DNA of 64,000 nucleotides from Streptomyces sp. NBC_00271 (GCF_036178845.1 NZ_CP108070.1:5456001-5520000), one strand, 5' to 3'. Counted from the stretch's first letter, positions 48,773-58,009 are shown. The notes: generated by a model not told the origin, from the letters alone. Numbers and translations are program-made.

Positions 48773-49159
48773 TCACGCCGACAGCGGGCTCGACTCCTCG
48801 TCGACGGCCGAGACGACGTCCGGATAGACGTCGAAGAGGCGGCGCACGCCGAGGGCCCCGAGAACGCGGTTGACGTGGGAGACGTCGGACGCGCCCCGGG
48901 CCGGCAGGATCAGCCGCAGGCGCCCCTGGCAGGAGCGGACCAGGCGGCGCGTCGCGATGAGGACGCCGACGCCGCTGGAGTCGCAGAAGAGGACCTCGGA
49001 GAGGTCCAGGACCAGACTGTGGCGACCCTCCGCCACCGCCTCGTGCACCCGTCGGCGCAGCACCGGAGACGTCACGAGATCCATCTCGCCCGACACCCGG
49101 AGCACGGCCCACTCACCCCACTCGCCCCACTCGTCGTCGGTCACCTTGAGCGTCACCAC
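48773..49159 (-). CDS. STAS-domain anti-sigma factor antagonist
   Basis: A 128-aa STAS protein. The phosphorylatable Ser is in LFCDSSGVGVL (near 60), as in SpoIIAA/RsbV antagonists. GGGAGG precedes a GTG start. Its role would be to bind an unphosphorylated anti-sigma factor such as an RsbW-type HATPase and release a sigma factor. The nearest HATPase is at 42130. Confidence 0.9.
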   Translation of the reverse strand: MVTLKVTDDEWGEWGEWAVLRVSGEMDLVTSPVLRRRVHEAVAEGRHSLVLDLSEVLFCDSSGVGVLIATRRLVRSCQGRLRLILPARGASDVSHVNRVLGALGVRRLFDVYPDVVSAVDEESSPLSA

Positions 49160-49550
49160 AACGCCTCCCGCTCGCCTCGCCCGCCGAAAAACGGAAGCAC
49201 TTCTTACGCTTCCTTTCAGCGCGGCTGCCCCACCGTCGTTCCATGAAACACCGGTACGCGATCGATGAAACGTCGGTCTACGGTCGAAAACGCTGGACGA
49301 CCGAGCTGTTTCGGTCGTTCAGTGGTCACATACGGTCTAGTTCGATCGGATCCAAGGGGGAAGCGATGGGCTTCTACCATCCGCACCCCCTCCAGGGGCG
49401 CACATTGACGTAAAGGGGCGTGCGCTGTCGGACGTGCCGACTACATTCGAGACAGCGATGCACACAGGCTGGACGGGGACGCCGGCCGCCGACAAGTACG
49501 GACAGGGACGCAGGGACAGGCGCCGGGCAGGAGCAGAGTGAGGGGGCCGC
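49160..49550. other. Leader region of the sigma/anti-sigma operon
   Basis: 390 bp between the STAS gene and the sigma factor gene. It holds a candidate 15-codon ORF at 49366 and pyrimidine-poor DNA with several GAAAC/ACGGTCT motifs. I cannot assign a promoter with confidence. Confidence 0.4.
49366..49413 (+). CDS. Candidate 15-aa leader peptide
   Basis: ATG at 49366 with an AAGGGGG ribosome site 5 nt upstream, followed by 15 codons (M-G-F-Y-H-P-H-P-L-Q-G-R-T-L-T) and TAA, 137 bp before the sigma factor gene. The ribosome site is better than most in the window. It could be a translated leader controlling the operon, or chance. Confidence 0.35.
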   Translation: MGFYHPHPLQGRTLT

Positions 49551-50132
49551 ATGGCGACGAAGGACGCACCGCCCCGCTGGGACCGCAAGATGCAGCAGCG
49601 GCTCGCACGCGGGGAGGCGGCCGCGCTCGGTGAGCTCTACGACCGGTTCGCCTCGCTCGTGCACGGCCTCGCGCACCGCGTACTCGGCGACGAACGGGCC
49701 GCCGACACCATCACCCGCGAGGTGTTCGCCCACGTCTGGCAGAGTCCCGAGTCGTACGACCCCAAGCAGGGTCCCCTGCGTTCCTGGATCGCCACGCTGA
49801 CTCACCGGCTCGCCGTGCAGCGACTGCGCGCCACCGAGACCGCCGCGCTCGCCCTGGACGGCGGCGGCACTACCGAGGAGTTGGAACGCAAGGTGCGCAG
49901 CGCCTCCGTCGCAGCCCGCGCGGACTACATCGTCACGTCCATGCCGACCCCACTGCGGGCCGCCCTGGAGCTGGCGTACTTCCAGCGCCGCGACTACCGC
50001 CAGGCCGCCGCCGACCTCGGCGTCACCGAGGACGAGGCCCGCCGCCGGCTCCGCCTCGGCCTGCAACTGCTGTCCACCGCCCACGACGCCGGGCTCTCCG
50101 GCACGCCGCCCGAATACGGAGGTGCGCGGTGA
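49551..50132 (+). CDS. ECF-like RNA polymerase sigma factor
   Basis: A 193-aa sigma-70 family protein. Region 2 (LGELYDRFASLVHGLAHRVL, ADTITREVFAHVWQ) is recognisable as the SigK-like ECF type. Region 4 is shorter than usual (YRQAAADLGVTEDEARRRL helix). The stop overlaps the GTG of the anti-sigma gene, so they are translated together. The region 4 helix keeps the basic residues needed for -35 contact. Confidence 0.87.
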   Translation: MATKDAPPRWDRKMQQRLARGEAAALGELYDRFASLVHGLAHRVLGDERAADTITREVFAHVWQSPESYDPKQGPLRSWIATLTHRLAVQRLRATETAALALDGGGTTEELERKVRSASVAARADYIVTSMPTPLRAALELAYFQRRDYRQAAADLGVTEDEARRRLRLGLQLLSTAHDAGLSGTPPEYGGAR

Positions 50133-51640
50133 GCGGAGGAGTGGACCGGTTCGAGCCCTTCGACGAGCCCGTCGACGAGCCTTTCGACAGGCCTCTCGAC
50201 GAACACGAGAAGCACAAGGAGCACGAGCAGCACGAGGAGCACGAGGCGAAAGAGCAGGGCGGTGAGGGGGACGGCGAGGACGGAGGCGGGCGCGCGCAGG
50301 AGGCGGCCGACCGGAGTTCCGGCGGGCCCCACGAAGTCGACGGCAGTCATGGTGACGCCCCTGCCGGAGGCGGGGGTGATGGGGGCGGCGGTGGGTTCAC
50401 CGGTCCCGTCGGCCCCGCAGGGTCGGGGCAGCCGCCGCGCATCCCCCTGCCGCGTTCCTCCGTCGAGGACACCGGACTGCCGCTGCCGGAACCCGCGCCG
50501 CTCGTCCTGGAACACCGGGTGCTGAAGTCGCTGCTCGGCGCGTGGGCGCTGGCCGCCTGCTCGGCGCAGGAGACGGCGGCGGTCGAGGAGCACCTCGGGG
50601 AGTGCGGTTCGTGCGCGGACGAGGCGCTCCGGCTGCGCGGGGCGGTCGGGCTGCTGCACCCGCCGGAGAGCCTCGATCTCGACCCGACGCTGCGCACCCG
50701 GGTCCTGGAGGGCTGCCTGGACCGGCGTCCTGCACGTATCCCGGTGCCCGAGTGGGCGACGCCCTACGACGCGGAGGCCGCGCGGCTCGACGCGCTGTTG
50801 CAGGACATAGGAGACGCGGAGTGGCACGCGCCGGTGCGGCTGCGCTGGTTCGAGGGCGACGGGCCCGTGAGCCGGCGTACGACCGTGGCCGGGGTCATCG
50901 CGCATCTGCTCTCCGTGGACGGGCTGGTGGGGGTCGCGCTGGGCCTGGAGGACCCGCTCGGCGGCGCGACGGCCGAGAAGACCGAGGCGGAGGGTGCGGC
51001 TGCGGGCGCCCCGACCCCTTCGCAGCGCACCGAGGCGTACTGGCGTGCCTCGCACTTCCCGCCCACCCGGGCGGTGCGCGCGCCCTGGCGGGAGCAGAGC
51101 CACCACATCGTGCGTACGGTGTCGTTCGCGGGCGGAGGCTCCGGGCGGCTCGCCGTGTCGTACGGCGGTTTCGCACTGCCGCTCAGCGACTCGATGCTGG
51201 ATCGCGCCTTCGAGTGCTGGGTGCACGCGGGGGACATCGCGGACGCCGTGGACTATCCGTACGAGCCGCCCGCGCCACGTCATCTGCACCGGATGATCGA
51301 CCTGGCGGCGCGGATGCTGCCCGTGTCGCTCGCCGAGCGGCGGCGGACGGGGCTGTCGGCTCCGGCGCCCCGCCGGCTCGTCGCCGCCGGGGCGCCCGGG
51401 CGCAGTCTGCGTCTGGAGATCGAGGGCTCCGGTGGGGGCGAGTGGCTGATCCCGCTCGACTCCCCGGCGAGCGTCGCCTCCGCCGAGCACGAGGTCGCGC
51501 ATGTCGCGCTGGACGGGGTGGAGTTCTGTCGGCTGGCGGCGGGGCATGTGTCGCCAGAGGAAGCGGCGGCGGGTCAGGTGGGCGACCGCGAGGCCATCAG
51601 AGACGTACTCTTCGCCGCCGCGTCCCTGAGCCGGATGTAG
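50129..51640 (+). CDS. Anti-sigma factor fused to a mycothiol-isomerase-like (MDMPI) domain
   Basis: A 503-aa protein. The N-terminal 40 residues are rich in Asp/Glu/Pro/His (DEHEKHKEHEQHEEHEAKE). A zinc-binding anti-sigma-like segment follows (SAQETAAVEEHLGECGSCAD with His and Cys-x2-Cys near 145-165). The C-terminal half is similar to mycothiol maleylpyruvate isomerase (DinB-like) proteins (WVHAGDIADAVDYP region). Such fusions next to SigK-like ECF factors are found in Streptomyces. It binds the sigma factor encoded immediately upstream, with an overlapping start. A four-helix thiol/metal domain on an anti-sigma factor suggests redox or metal sensing, but that is inference. Confidence 0.8.
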   Translation: MSGGVDRFEPFDEPVDEPFDRPLDEHEKHKEHEQHEEHEAKEQGGEGDGEDGGGRAQEAADRSSGGPHEVDGSHGDAPAGGGGDGGGGGFTGPVGPAGSGQPPRIPLPRSSVEDTGLPLPEPAPLVLEHRVLKSLLGAWALAACSAQETAAVEEHLGECGSCADEALRLRGAVGLLHPPESLDLDPTLRTRVLEGCLDRRPARIPVPEWATPYDAEAARLDALLQDIGDAEWHAPVRLRWFEGDGPVSRRTTVAGVIAHLLSVDGLVGVALGLEDPLGGATAEKTEAEGAAAGAPTPSQRTEAYWRASHFPPTRAVRAPWREQSHHIVRTVSFAGGGSGRLAVSYGGFALPLSDSMLDRAFECWVHAGDIADAVDYPYEPPAPRHLHRMIDLAARMLPVSLAERRRTGLSAPAPRRLVAAGAPGRSLRLEIEGSGGGEWLIPLDSPASVASAEHEVAHVALDGVEFCRLAAGHVSPEEAAAGQVGDREAIRDVLFAAASLSRM

Positions 51641-51703
51641 GCCGGCCGCCCCCCTCCGCGGCCGAAACGATCTCCGGGGGCGGGGGCGAAGCCTCCGCGT
51701 GCC

Positions 51704-52585
51704 CTACGCGAATACCACCGTGCGGCGGCCGTTCAGAAGGATCCGGCGCTCGGCGTGCCACTTCACCGCGCGCGCCAGCGCCTGGCACTCCACGTCCCGC
51801 CCGATGGCGACCAGTCCGTCGGGCGTCACGTCGTGGCCGACGCGCTCGACCTCCTGCTCGATGATCGGCCCCTCGTCGAGGTCGGCGGTGACGTAGTGCG
51901 CCGTCGCGCCGATCAGCTTCACACCGCGCGCATGCGCCTGGTGGTACGGCTTCGCGCCCTTGAAGCTCGGCAGGAAGGAGTGGTGGATGTTGATGATCCG
52001 GCCGCTGAGCTGCTTGCACAGGTCGTCCGAGAGCACCTGCATGTAGCGGGCCAGCACGACCAGTTCGACGCCTTCGGAGCGGACCAGTTCGAGCAGCTGC
52101 GCCTCGGCCTGCGCCTTCGTGTCCCTCGTCACCGGAATGTGGTGGAAGGGGACGTCGTACGAGGCCACGAGCTCGGCGAAGTCCGTGTGGTTGGAGACCA
52201 CGGCCGCGATGTCGACGCGCAGCGCGCCGGTCCGCGCGCGGAAGAGCAGGTCGTTCAGGCAGTGGCCGAACTTGCTGACCATCAGCACGACCCGCATCTT
52301 GTCCTCGGCCCGGTTGAGCTGCCAGTCCATGTGGAAGGAGTCACCGATCGCCGCGAAGCTCGCGCGCAGCTTGTCCACGGTCACCGGCGCCTCCGCCGAG
52401 AAGTGGACGCGCATGAAGAACAGTCCCGTGTCGTGGTCGCCGAACTGCTGGCTGTCCTCGATGTTGCAGCCGGTCATGAAGAGGTAGCTCGACACGGCGT
52501 GCACGATTCCCTGCTTGTCCGGGCAGGAGAGGGTCAGGACGTACTGTTCGGCGGGCGCGGCGGCGCCGGTGGACTGATCGTTCAT
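51704..52585 (-). CDS. purU: Formyltetrahydrofolate deformylase
   Basis: PurU of 293 aa. An N-terminal ACT domain (VLTLSCPDKQGIVHAVSSYL) is followed by a formyltransferase-like catalytic domain (NIHHSFLPSFKGAKPYHQA, then HYVTADLDEGPIIEQEV), with the Asn-His-Asp triad in place. It hydrolyses 10-formyl-THF to THF and formate to balance one-carbon pools. The ATG at 52585 fits family length. It is a conserved backbone gene. Confidence 0.95.
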   Translation of the reverse strand: MNDQSTGAAAPAEQYVLTLSCPDKQGIVHAVSSYLFMTGCNIEDSQQFGDHDTGLFFMRVHFSAEAPVTVDKLRASFAAIGDSFHMDWQLNRAEDKMRVVLMVSKFGHCLNDLLFRARTGALRVDIAAVVSNHTDFAELVASYDVPFHHIPVTRDTKAQAEAQLLELVRSEGVELVVLARYMQVLSDDLCKQLSGRIINIHHSFLPSFKGAKPYHQAHARGVKLIGATAHYVTADLDEGPIIEQEVERVGHDVTPDGLVAIGRDVECQALARAVKWHAERRILLNGRRTVVFA

Positions 52586-52671
52586 GCGGGACAGGGTCCC
52601 ATACGAGACACCGCGCCGGACGAACCGTCCCGCCACGCGGACGCGGCAGCGAGCGTCCCGCCGCGTGGACG

Positions 52672-53166
52672 CTACGCCGACCGCGTCAGGATCCGCAGGA
52701 CCTCCAGCGTCCGCGGCGGAGCGTCGGGGTCCTCGCCGTCGCTCACCGCGAGACGTACGTGGGCGTCGCGCGCCGCCCGCAGTGCATCCGGCCACCCCTG
52801 GTGGTCGAGGTAGGCGGAGACGGGGGCGTCGGGCCCGACCTGGTGCATGATCCGCAGGACGCGGAGCACGGCGGTGTCGACGAGGGCCGCCTCCTGGGAG
52901 TCCCGGAAGATCGTGCCGACGTACTTCTCGGCGGACCAGCTGTCCAGCCAGGTGTCCTCGACCAAGCGGTACACGGCGTCGGTGACGTCCCCGTACCCGT
53001 CGATCCCGGCGAGCCAGACGTCTCGTTGGAAGGTGGGGTCGGAGAGCATGTGCAGCGCGGAGCGCACATTGCTGCGCCAGCGCCACCAGGGCATGTCGTT
53101 CAGTGGCATGCCGCCCATGGTGGAGGAGCGACGGCCGCGACGGGAAGAGTTCTCCGAACCTTGCAC
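52672..53166 (-). CDS. Conserved Streptomyces hypothetical protein
   Basis: About 148-164 aa; candidate starts are GTG 53166, ATG 53118 and ATG 53109, none with a clear ribosome site. The core MPWWRWRSNVRSALHML and VEDTWLDSWSAEKYVGT is acidic and Trp-rich, without a named domain. It is monocistronic, between purU and the substrate-binding protein. Confidence 0.7.
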   Translation of the reverse strand: MQGSENSSRRGRRSSTMGGMPLNDMPWWRWRSNVRSALHMLSDPTFQRDVWLAGIDGYGDVTDAVYRLVEDTWLDSWSAEKYVGTIFRDSQEAALVDTAVLRVLRIMHQVGPDAPVSAYLDHQGWPDALRAARDAHVRLAVSDGEDPDAPPRTLEVLRILTRSA

Positions 53167-53238
53167 AGTCGTCGATCGTACGTTCCCCGCAAAAATGCGA
53201 TCATCGGCCCCCGCAATTCACCTCTGCGTCACCTCACG

Positions 53239-53267
53239 TTGACCGCTGGTCACACGCAGGTTAGTGA
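53239..53267 (+). promoter_or_regulatory. Candidate promoter for the substrate-binding protein
   Basis: TTGACC (53239-53244), 17-nt spacer, TAGTGA (53262-53267). The -35 lies inside the inverted repeat TGACC-GCT-GGTCA. The implied start point is about 53274, which disfavours the GTG at 53269 as start codon. Confidence 0.5.
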
Positions 53268-53289
53268 TGTGACGGAATCGTGCGTGTCT

Positions 53290-54618
53290 ATGACCGGTAG
53301 GCGACGCACCAGCACCACCCCACCCGTCCGCTCCCAGCGGACCGGGTCCAAAATCTCGAAGAAGGTCAAGACCAGAGCCCTCTTCGCGGGCGCGGTGGTG
53401 GCGTGTGCGTCGATCGCTGTCGGGTGCGGGGTCGTCCCCGGTATCACGGGGGGTTCCGGGGACGACCCCATCACCGTCATGACCTGGGCGCCGCAGGACA
53501 CTCCCGCGACCAACAAGCCCGGCATGCCCGCCATGGCCGAGGCCTACGCGCGCTGGGTCAACGCGAACGGTGGCATCAACGGCCACAAGCTCAAGGTCTT
53601 GACCTGCAACGACCACAACGACACCGTGTACGCGGCGAAGTGCGCCCGGCGCGCGGCCGACGAGAACGTGGTCGCGGTCGTCGGCTCCTACAGCCAGCAC
53701 GGCCGCTCCTTCCTGGCCCCGCTGGAGGCCGCCGGCATCCCGTACATCGGCGGCTACGGCGTCACCGACGACGAGTTCTCGAGCCCGCTCTCCTATCCGA
53801 TCAACGGCGGCGAGCCCGCCCTGCTGGCCGGCCTCGGGGAGCAGCTCGGCAAGGCGTGCGGCCCGGTGGCGCTCGTCCGCCCCGACACCGTCGCGGGCGA
53901 CCAGCTCCCGGTGCTGCTCAACGCCGGCCTGAAGGCGGAAGGTCACGCGGCCGGCACCGACCAGCGGGCCGCCGAGGACGCGACCGAGTACTCGAAGCAG
54001 ACCGAGCTCGCGCTCGGCCGCGCGAGCTCGGACCCGCTGAAGCAGGGCTGTGTGGTGTCCGCGCTCGGGGACCGTACGGAGACCTTCATGGACTCGTTCC
54101 GGCGCGACCGCCAGGACTATCCGAAGGTCGGCACGGGCACGGTGCTGGGCAGCCTCGACCAGTCCCTGATCGATTCCACCGGCGGCCCGTCGAGCCCGTA
54201 CGAGGGCGCGCACGTCACCGGCTGGTACCCGGTGGCGAGCGACAAGCGCTGGGACCCGATGCGCAAGGTGATCAAGGAGCAGGCCTTCGGCGACAACCGG
54301 ATCGACCCCGCGGACGCCGGCGTGCAGACCACCTGGATCGCGTACAACGTGCTCAGGTCGGTCGTCGAGTCACTGGGCGACAGCCCGATCACCTCGCTCG
54401 CGATCCGGCACGCCCTCGACAACGGCCTCAAGGTGACCACCGGCCGGCTCACCCCGACCCTCAGCTGGCGTTACGAGGACCTGATCGCGGCCGTCGACTT
54501 CCCGCGCCTGGTCAACGCCCACGTCACCTTCCAGGTCGTACGCAAGGGCCAGCTGGCCTCCGAGCGCAACGGGTTCATCGACGTGTCGAAGACGCTGGAG
54601 ACCGCGGACTCGAACTGA
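53290..54618 (+). CDS. ABC transporter substrate-binding lipoprotein (branched-chain type)
   Basis: A periplasmic-binding-protein type I lipoprotein of 442 aa from the ATG at 53290 (GTG at 53269 is an alternative). A basic N-region and hydrophobic stretch are followed by the lipobox AVGC (Cys46). The mature part has VNANGGINGHKL, VVAVVGSYSQHGRSFL and YGVTDDEFSS, as in LivK/HAAT receptors. No permease or ATPase gene is adjacent, so it is an orphan receptor, which is frequent in Streptomyces. It converges on the repeat-rich membrane protein gene. Confidence 0.87.
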   Translation: MTGRRRTSTTPPVRSQRTGSKISKKVKTRALFAGAVVACASIAVGCGVVPGITGGSGDDPITVMTWAPQDTPATNKPGMPAMAEAYARWVNANGGINGHKLKVLTCNDHNDTVYAAKCARRAADENVVAVVGSYSQHGRSFLAPLEAAGIPYIGGYGVTDDEFSSPLSYPINGGEPALLAGLGEQLGKACGPVALVRPDTVAGDQLPVLLNAGLKAEGHAAGTDQRAAEDATEYSKQTELALGRASSDPLKQGCVVSALGDRTETFMDSFRRDRQDYPKVGTGTVLGSLDQSLIDSTGGPSSPYEGAHVTGWYPVASDKRWDPMRKVIKEQAFGDNRIDPADAGVQTTWIAYNVLRSVVESLGDSPITSLAIRHALDNGLKVTTGRLTPTLSWRYEDLIAAVDFPRLVNAHVTFQVVRKGQLASERNGFIDVSKTLETADSN

Positions 54619-54636
54619 GACGCGGGCCCGGACCGG

Positions 54637-54654
54637 GCGGCGGCCGACCGCCGC
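54637..54654. terminator. Hairpin between convergent genes
   Basis: GCGGCGG (54637-54643), loop CCGA, CCGCCGC (54648-54654), in the 40-bp gap between the convergent receptor and membrane protein genes. Confidence 0.6.
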
Positions 54655-54658
54655 GCGG

Positions 54659-56398
54659 TCACAGCTGGGTCGTCGTGCGCCGCGTCAGTCCGTACGTCGA
54701 GGCGATCGAGTTCCACAGCCTGGCGGCCTTCGCCTTCTGCGCGCTCGCGGTGCCGCTGGCCTGGTCGCCCGCCGCCCTCTGGCCGGTGCTGCGGGCGTGG
54801 CCCTTCTTGCAGCCCTTCTTGTCCTTGACCTGGTCGGCCCAGGCCGCGTAGTGGTTGTCGGCCGACGCGGAGGCCTGCCAGGCACTGTTCAGCGCGGCGG
54901 TCAGCTGGGCGTTGTTCGGAAGCTTGTCGACCGAGAGACCGCCGAGCCTGGTCACCAGTTCGGACCGCTGCTTGGCCGCGTCGCGCAGATCACTGGCCGC
55001 CTGGTCCAGGTTGTTGCACACCTTCACGTTCTCCACGGCCTTGATCACCGAGTCGCGGCTGTTGTTGCTGTCCGCGAGGAGCTTGTCCAGCGCGACGGCC
55101 TGCGCCTTGGCCGGGTCGGCCGCGGACGACGACGAGCCGTCCGTGGCCCCGGCCGTCGCCGACACGTTCTTGCTGCTGTCGTCCTTGCCGCTGTCGCCGC
55201 CTCCGCCGCTGAGCATGGCGCCGGCCCCGATACCGAGCACGACGATGCCGATCCCGACGGCCGCGATCAGCGGGACGCGCGAGCGGCTCCCTCCACCGCG
55301 GCCACCGCCGCCGTCGTCGGCCGCGCCGCGCCGGGTGGCGGCCCGCCCGCCCGGCGCTCCGGGCATCCCGGGGGCCTGCGCGGCGTACGGGGCGTGCGGC
55401 GTGTGGGGGGCGTGCGGGGCAGGGGCCTCGAACCGCGGCAGCTGCTGCGTGGACGCGGGCCCCTCCGACGCACTCGGCGCGCCGGGCGCACTGCGGAACA
55501 GGCTGTCGAACTCCGCGGGCGGCTGCCGGTCCTCCGGCCCGCCCGGACGTATCCCGTACTGCGCCGCACCATGCTCGGCGGGCACGGGGGCGATGTACTG
55601 CGTGGCCTCGGCGTCGGGATGCGCGGCCTGGGGCAGCGGCCCCGAAGGCACCTCGGGCGGCAGCGCACCCGGGCCCACCGGCGGGATGTACTGCGTGGCG
55701 CCCTCGGCGGACGTGGCGGGGACGGGCGGCAGGAACTGGGTCGCGCCCTCGGCCGCGGCCGGAACCGGCGGGATGTACTGCGTGGCGCCCTCGTCGACGG
55801 CGGGCGGCAGCGCGGCGGCGTGCGCATGCCCGCCCTGCGGCTGCTGCTGCTGCTGCTGGGGTACGGCACCACCCTGGTGGCCGCCGTACGCCGGATCCTG
55901 CCGGCCGCCGTAGGAGGACGTCTCCTGGCCGCCGTACGCCGGCGGCTGCTGCTCCCCGTACGAAGGCGGCTGGGTGCCCTCGGCCGGCAGCGGGCCGCCG
56001 GGGGCCTGCTGGGCCGGGAAGCCCTGCTGCTGGGCGGGGGCGGCGCCCCAGCCCTGCGCCGGCTGCTCGGGCGCGGCCCAGGTCTGGGTGGACGGGTCGT
56101 GGCCGCCCCAGTCCGGGGTGGGGGCGCCGGACTGGGGCGGCTCGGAGCCACTCCACGTCTGGGTGCCGTTCACGGGCGCCCCCCAGCCGTCGGCCGGCTG
56201 CGGGGCCGGTGCCGCCGACGGGTCCGGTCCCCACGGCTGGTCCCAGGTCTGACCGCCCGCCGGGATGGCCGGGGCCGCCGGAACGGCCCGGTCGCCCGTC
56301 ATGCCCGGCAACAGCGGTTCGCCGCCGTCGGAGGGCAGCACGATGCCTTCGCGCGCCGTGCGCGCCGAGGGCTGCTCGCCCTGTCCACTCTGCGTCAC
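54659..56398 (-). CDS. Membrane protein with Gln/Pro-rich N-terminus and ATQYIPP repeats
   Basis: A 579-aa protein. Residues 1-360 are cytoplasmic low-complexity (Gly/Gln/Pro/Ala) with repeated EGATQYIPPVP-type motifs (four to five copies, e.g. GATQYIPPVP, GATQFLPPVP, EATQYIAPVP). One transmembrane helix follows (LIAAVGIGIVVLGIGAGAML), then an extracytoplasmic helical domain with a Cys pair. Thr-Gln repeats like these are frequent phosphoacceptor or FHA-docking tails in actinobacterial membrane proteins. An AGGAG site supports the GTG start. A Ser/Thr-kinase substrate role is inference. Confidence 0.83.
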   Translation of the reverse strand: MTQSGQGEQPSARTAREGIVLPSDGGEPLLPGMTGDRAVPAAPAIPAGGQTWDQPWGPDPSAAPAPQPADGWGAPVNGTQTWSGSEPPQSGAPTPDWGGHDPSTQTWAAPEQPAQGWGAAPAQQQGFPAQQAPGGPLPAEGTQPPSYGEQQPPAYGGQETSSYGGRQDPAYGGHQGGAVPQQQQQQPQGGHAHAAALPPAVDEGATQYIPPVPAAAEGATQFLPPVPATSAEGATQYIPPVGPGALPPEVPSGPLPQAAHPDAEATQYIAPVPAEHGAAQYGIRPGGPEDRQPPAEFDSLFRSAPGAPSASEGPASTQQLPRFEAPAPHAPHTPHAPYAAQAPGMPGAPGGRAATRRGAADDGGGGRGGGSRSRVPLIAAVGIGIVVLGIGAGAMLSGGGGDSGKDDSSKNVSATAGATDGSSSSAADPAKAQAVALDKLLADSNNSRDSVIKAVENVKVCNNLDQAASDLRDAAKQRSELVTRLGGLSVDKLPNNAQLTAALNSAWQASASADNHYAAWADQVKDKKGCKKGHARSTGQRAAGDQASGTASAQKAKAARLWNSIASTYGLTRRTTTQL

Positions 56399-56623
56399 CG
56401 GGACTCCTACTAATGGGGGACCTTCGGAATCGTCGGCTCACGCTACCGGGTCTCCACGCACCCGTGCCACGCAGCACAGGGCGTTACCCCCGCCCCCTGT
56501 GACCGGGGTAACGAATACGCCCCGCCGTGCGCTGTATCTGACTCCTCCCACTCCCAGCGCCTTCGTTAGCCCGGCGTTCACACCCATGCACACCGCGTGT
56601 TCACCGGCGCGCACACGATCCAC

Positions 56624-58009
56624 TCACGCCGCCGCCTGCAACTCCAGCCGCGCCCCGAACTCCCGTACCACCGCCTCGTCCCGGTACGGCTCCAGGCGCT
56701 GCTGGAAGTCGTCCAGGTACTCGGCGCCGCGGTTGGAGCGGAGCGTGCCGAGGAGTTCGACCGCGCGCAGACCCGTGTGGCACGCCTGTTCCACCTCGCG
56801 CTGCTGGACCTGCGCGGTGGCCAGCAGGACGTAACCGATGGCCCGGCGGCGGGCCCGCGACTCCGGATGCCCGGCGAGGGACTCCTCGGCGCAGCGCGCG
56901 GCGGCCTCCGCCTGACCCAGGTCACGGTGGCAGTGCGCCAACTCGTCGGCGAGATAGGCCTCGTCGAAGTGCGCGATCCACGTCGGGTCGTCCCCCGAGG
57001 CATCGTCGGCGCCCTCGAGCGCGGTGATCGCACGCCCGGACGCCACCTGAGCGGCGCGCGCGTCGCCCATCAGGGCGTGCCCGCGCGCCTCCGCGGCGTG
57101 GAACATCGACTCCGCGCGGGGTGTCACCCGCCCCCGCGCCCCCTCCTGCGCCGCGCGCGCCAACTGCGCGATCTCCCGCGGGTTGCCGAGCTGCGCCGCC
57201 AGGTGGCTCATGGACGCGGCCAGCACGTACCCGCCGTATCCACGGTCGCCGGCCGCCTGGGCGAGCCGCAGCGCCTGGATGTAGTACCGCTGGGCGAGGC
57301 CCGGTTGACCGGTGTCGATGGCCATGTAGCCCGCGAGTTCCGTCAACCGCGAGACCGCCGAGAAGAGTTCACGTCCGACGCCCTCCCGGTACGAACCCGC
57401 GAGCAGGCCGGAGACCACGCTGTTGAGGTAGTGCACGACGACCGGGCGCACGTGCCCGCTGCCGTACTGGTGGTCCAGGTCCGTGAGCGCCTGGGTCATC
57501 GCGCGGACCGCCGCCACGTCCGAGAGCCCGACCCGTGGACCCGCCGCGCGCGCCACCTGCGAGTCCGGCGCGGAGATCAGCCAGTCGCGGCTCGGCTCGA
57601 CGAGCGCGGAGGCGGCGACGGACGAGCCGGACAGGAAGTCCCTGCGCCCGACGTCACTGCGCCACAGCTCGCACACCTGCTCGATGGCGCCGAGGACGGT
57701 CGGCGAGAACTGCAACCCCACGCCCGACGCGAGGTTCTTGCCGTTGGCCATGCCGATCTCGTCGATCGTGACCGTACGGCCCAGCTTGCGGCCGAGCGCC
57801 TCGGCGATGATCGCGGGAGCGCGCCCCCTCGGCTGCTGACCGCGCAGCCAGCGCGCCACCGAGGTCTTGTCGTAGCGCAGATCGAGGCCGTGCTCGGCGC
57901 CGCACATGTTGACCCGGCGGGCCAGGCCGGCGTTGGAACAGCCCGCTTCCTGGATGAGCGCCTGCAGCCGTTCGTTCGGCTGCCTGGCGACGAGAGGCCT
58001 TGCGGCCAT
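56624..58009 (-). CDS. XRE/TPR-type regulator (NsdA-like)
   Basis: A 461-aa protein. The N-terminal HTH-like region begins NERLQALIQEAGCSNAGLAR and continues DKTSVARWLRGQQPRGRAP. A long helical TPR part follows (LAQRYYIQALRLAQAAGD and AEARGHALMGDARAAQVASG). This is the layout of Streptomyces NsdA/NsdB-type regulators of differentiation and antibiotic production, although I cannot tell which member it is. AGGGGGTAC precedes the ATG at 58009. It is divergent from the PrimPol-like gene. Confidence 0.82.
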   Translation of the reverse strand: MAARPLVARQPNERLQALIQEAGCSNAGLARRVNMCGAEHGLDLRYDKTSVARWLRGQQPRGRAPAIIAEALGRKLGRTVTIDEIGMANGKNLASGVGLQFSPTVLGAIEQVCELWRSDVGRRDFLSGSSVAASALVEPSRDWLISAPDSQVARAAGPRVGLSDVAAVRAMTQALTDLDHQYGSGHVRPVVVHYLNSVVSGLLAGSYREGVGRELFSAVSRLTELAGYMAIDTGQPGLAQRYYIQALRLAQAAGDRGYGGYVLAASMSHLAAQLGNPREIAQLARAAQEGARGRVTPRAESMFHAAEARGHALMGDARAAQVASGRAITALEGADDASGDDPTWIAHFDEAYLADELAHCHRDLGQAEAAARCAEESLAGHPESRARRRAIGYVLLATAQVQQREVEQACHTGLRAVELLGTLRSNRGAEYLDDFQQRLEPYRDEAVVREFGARLELQAAA

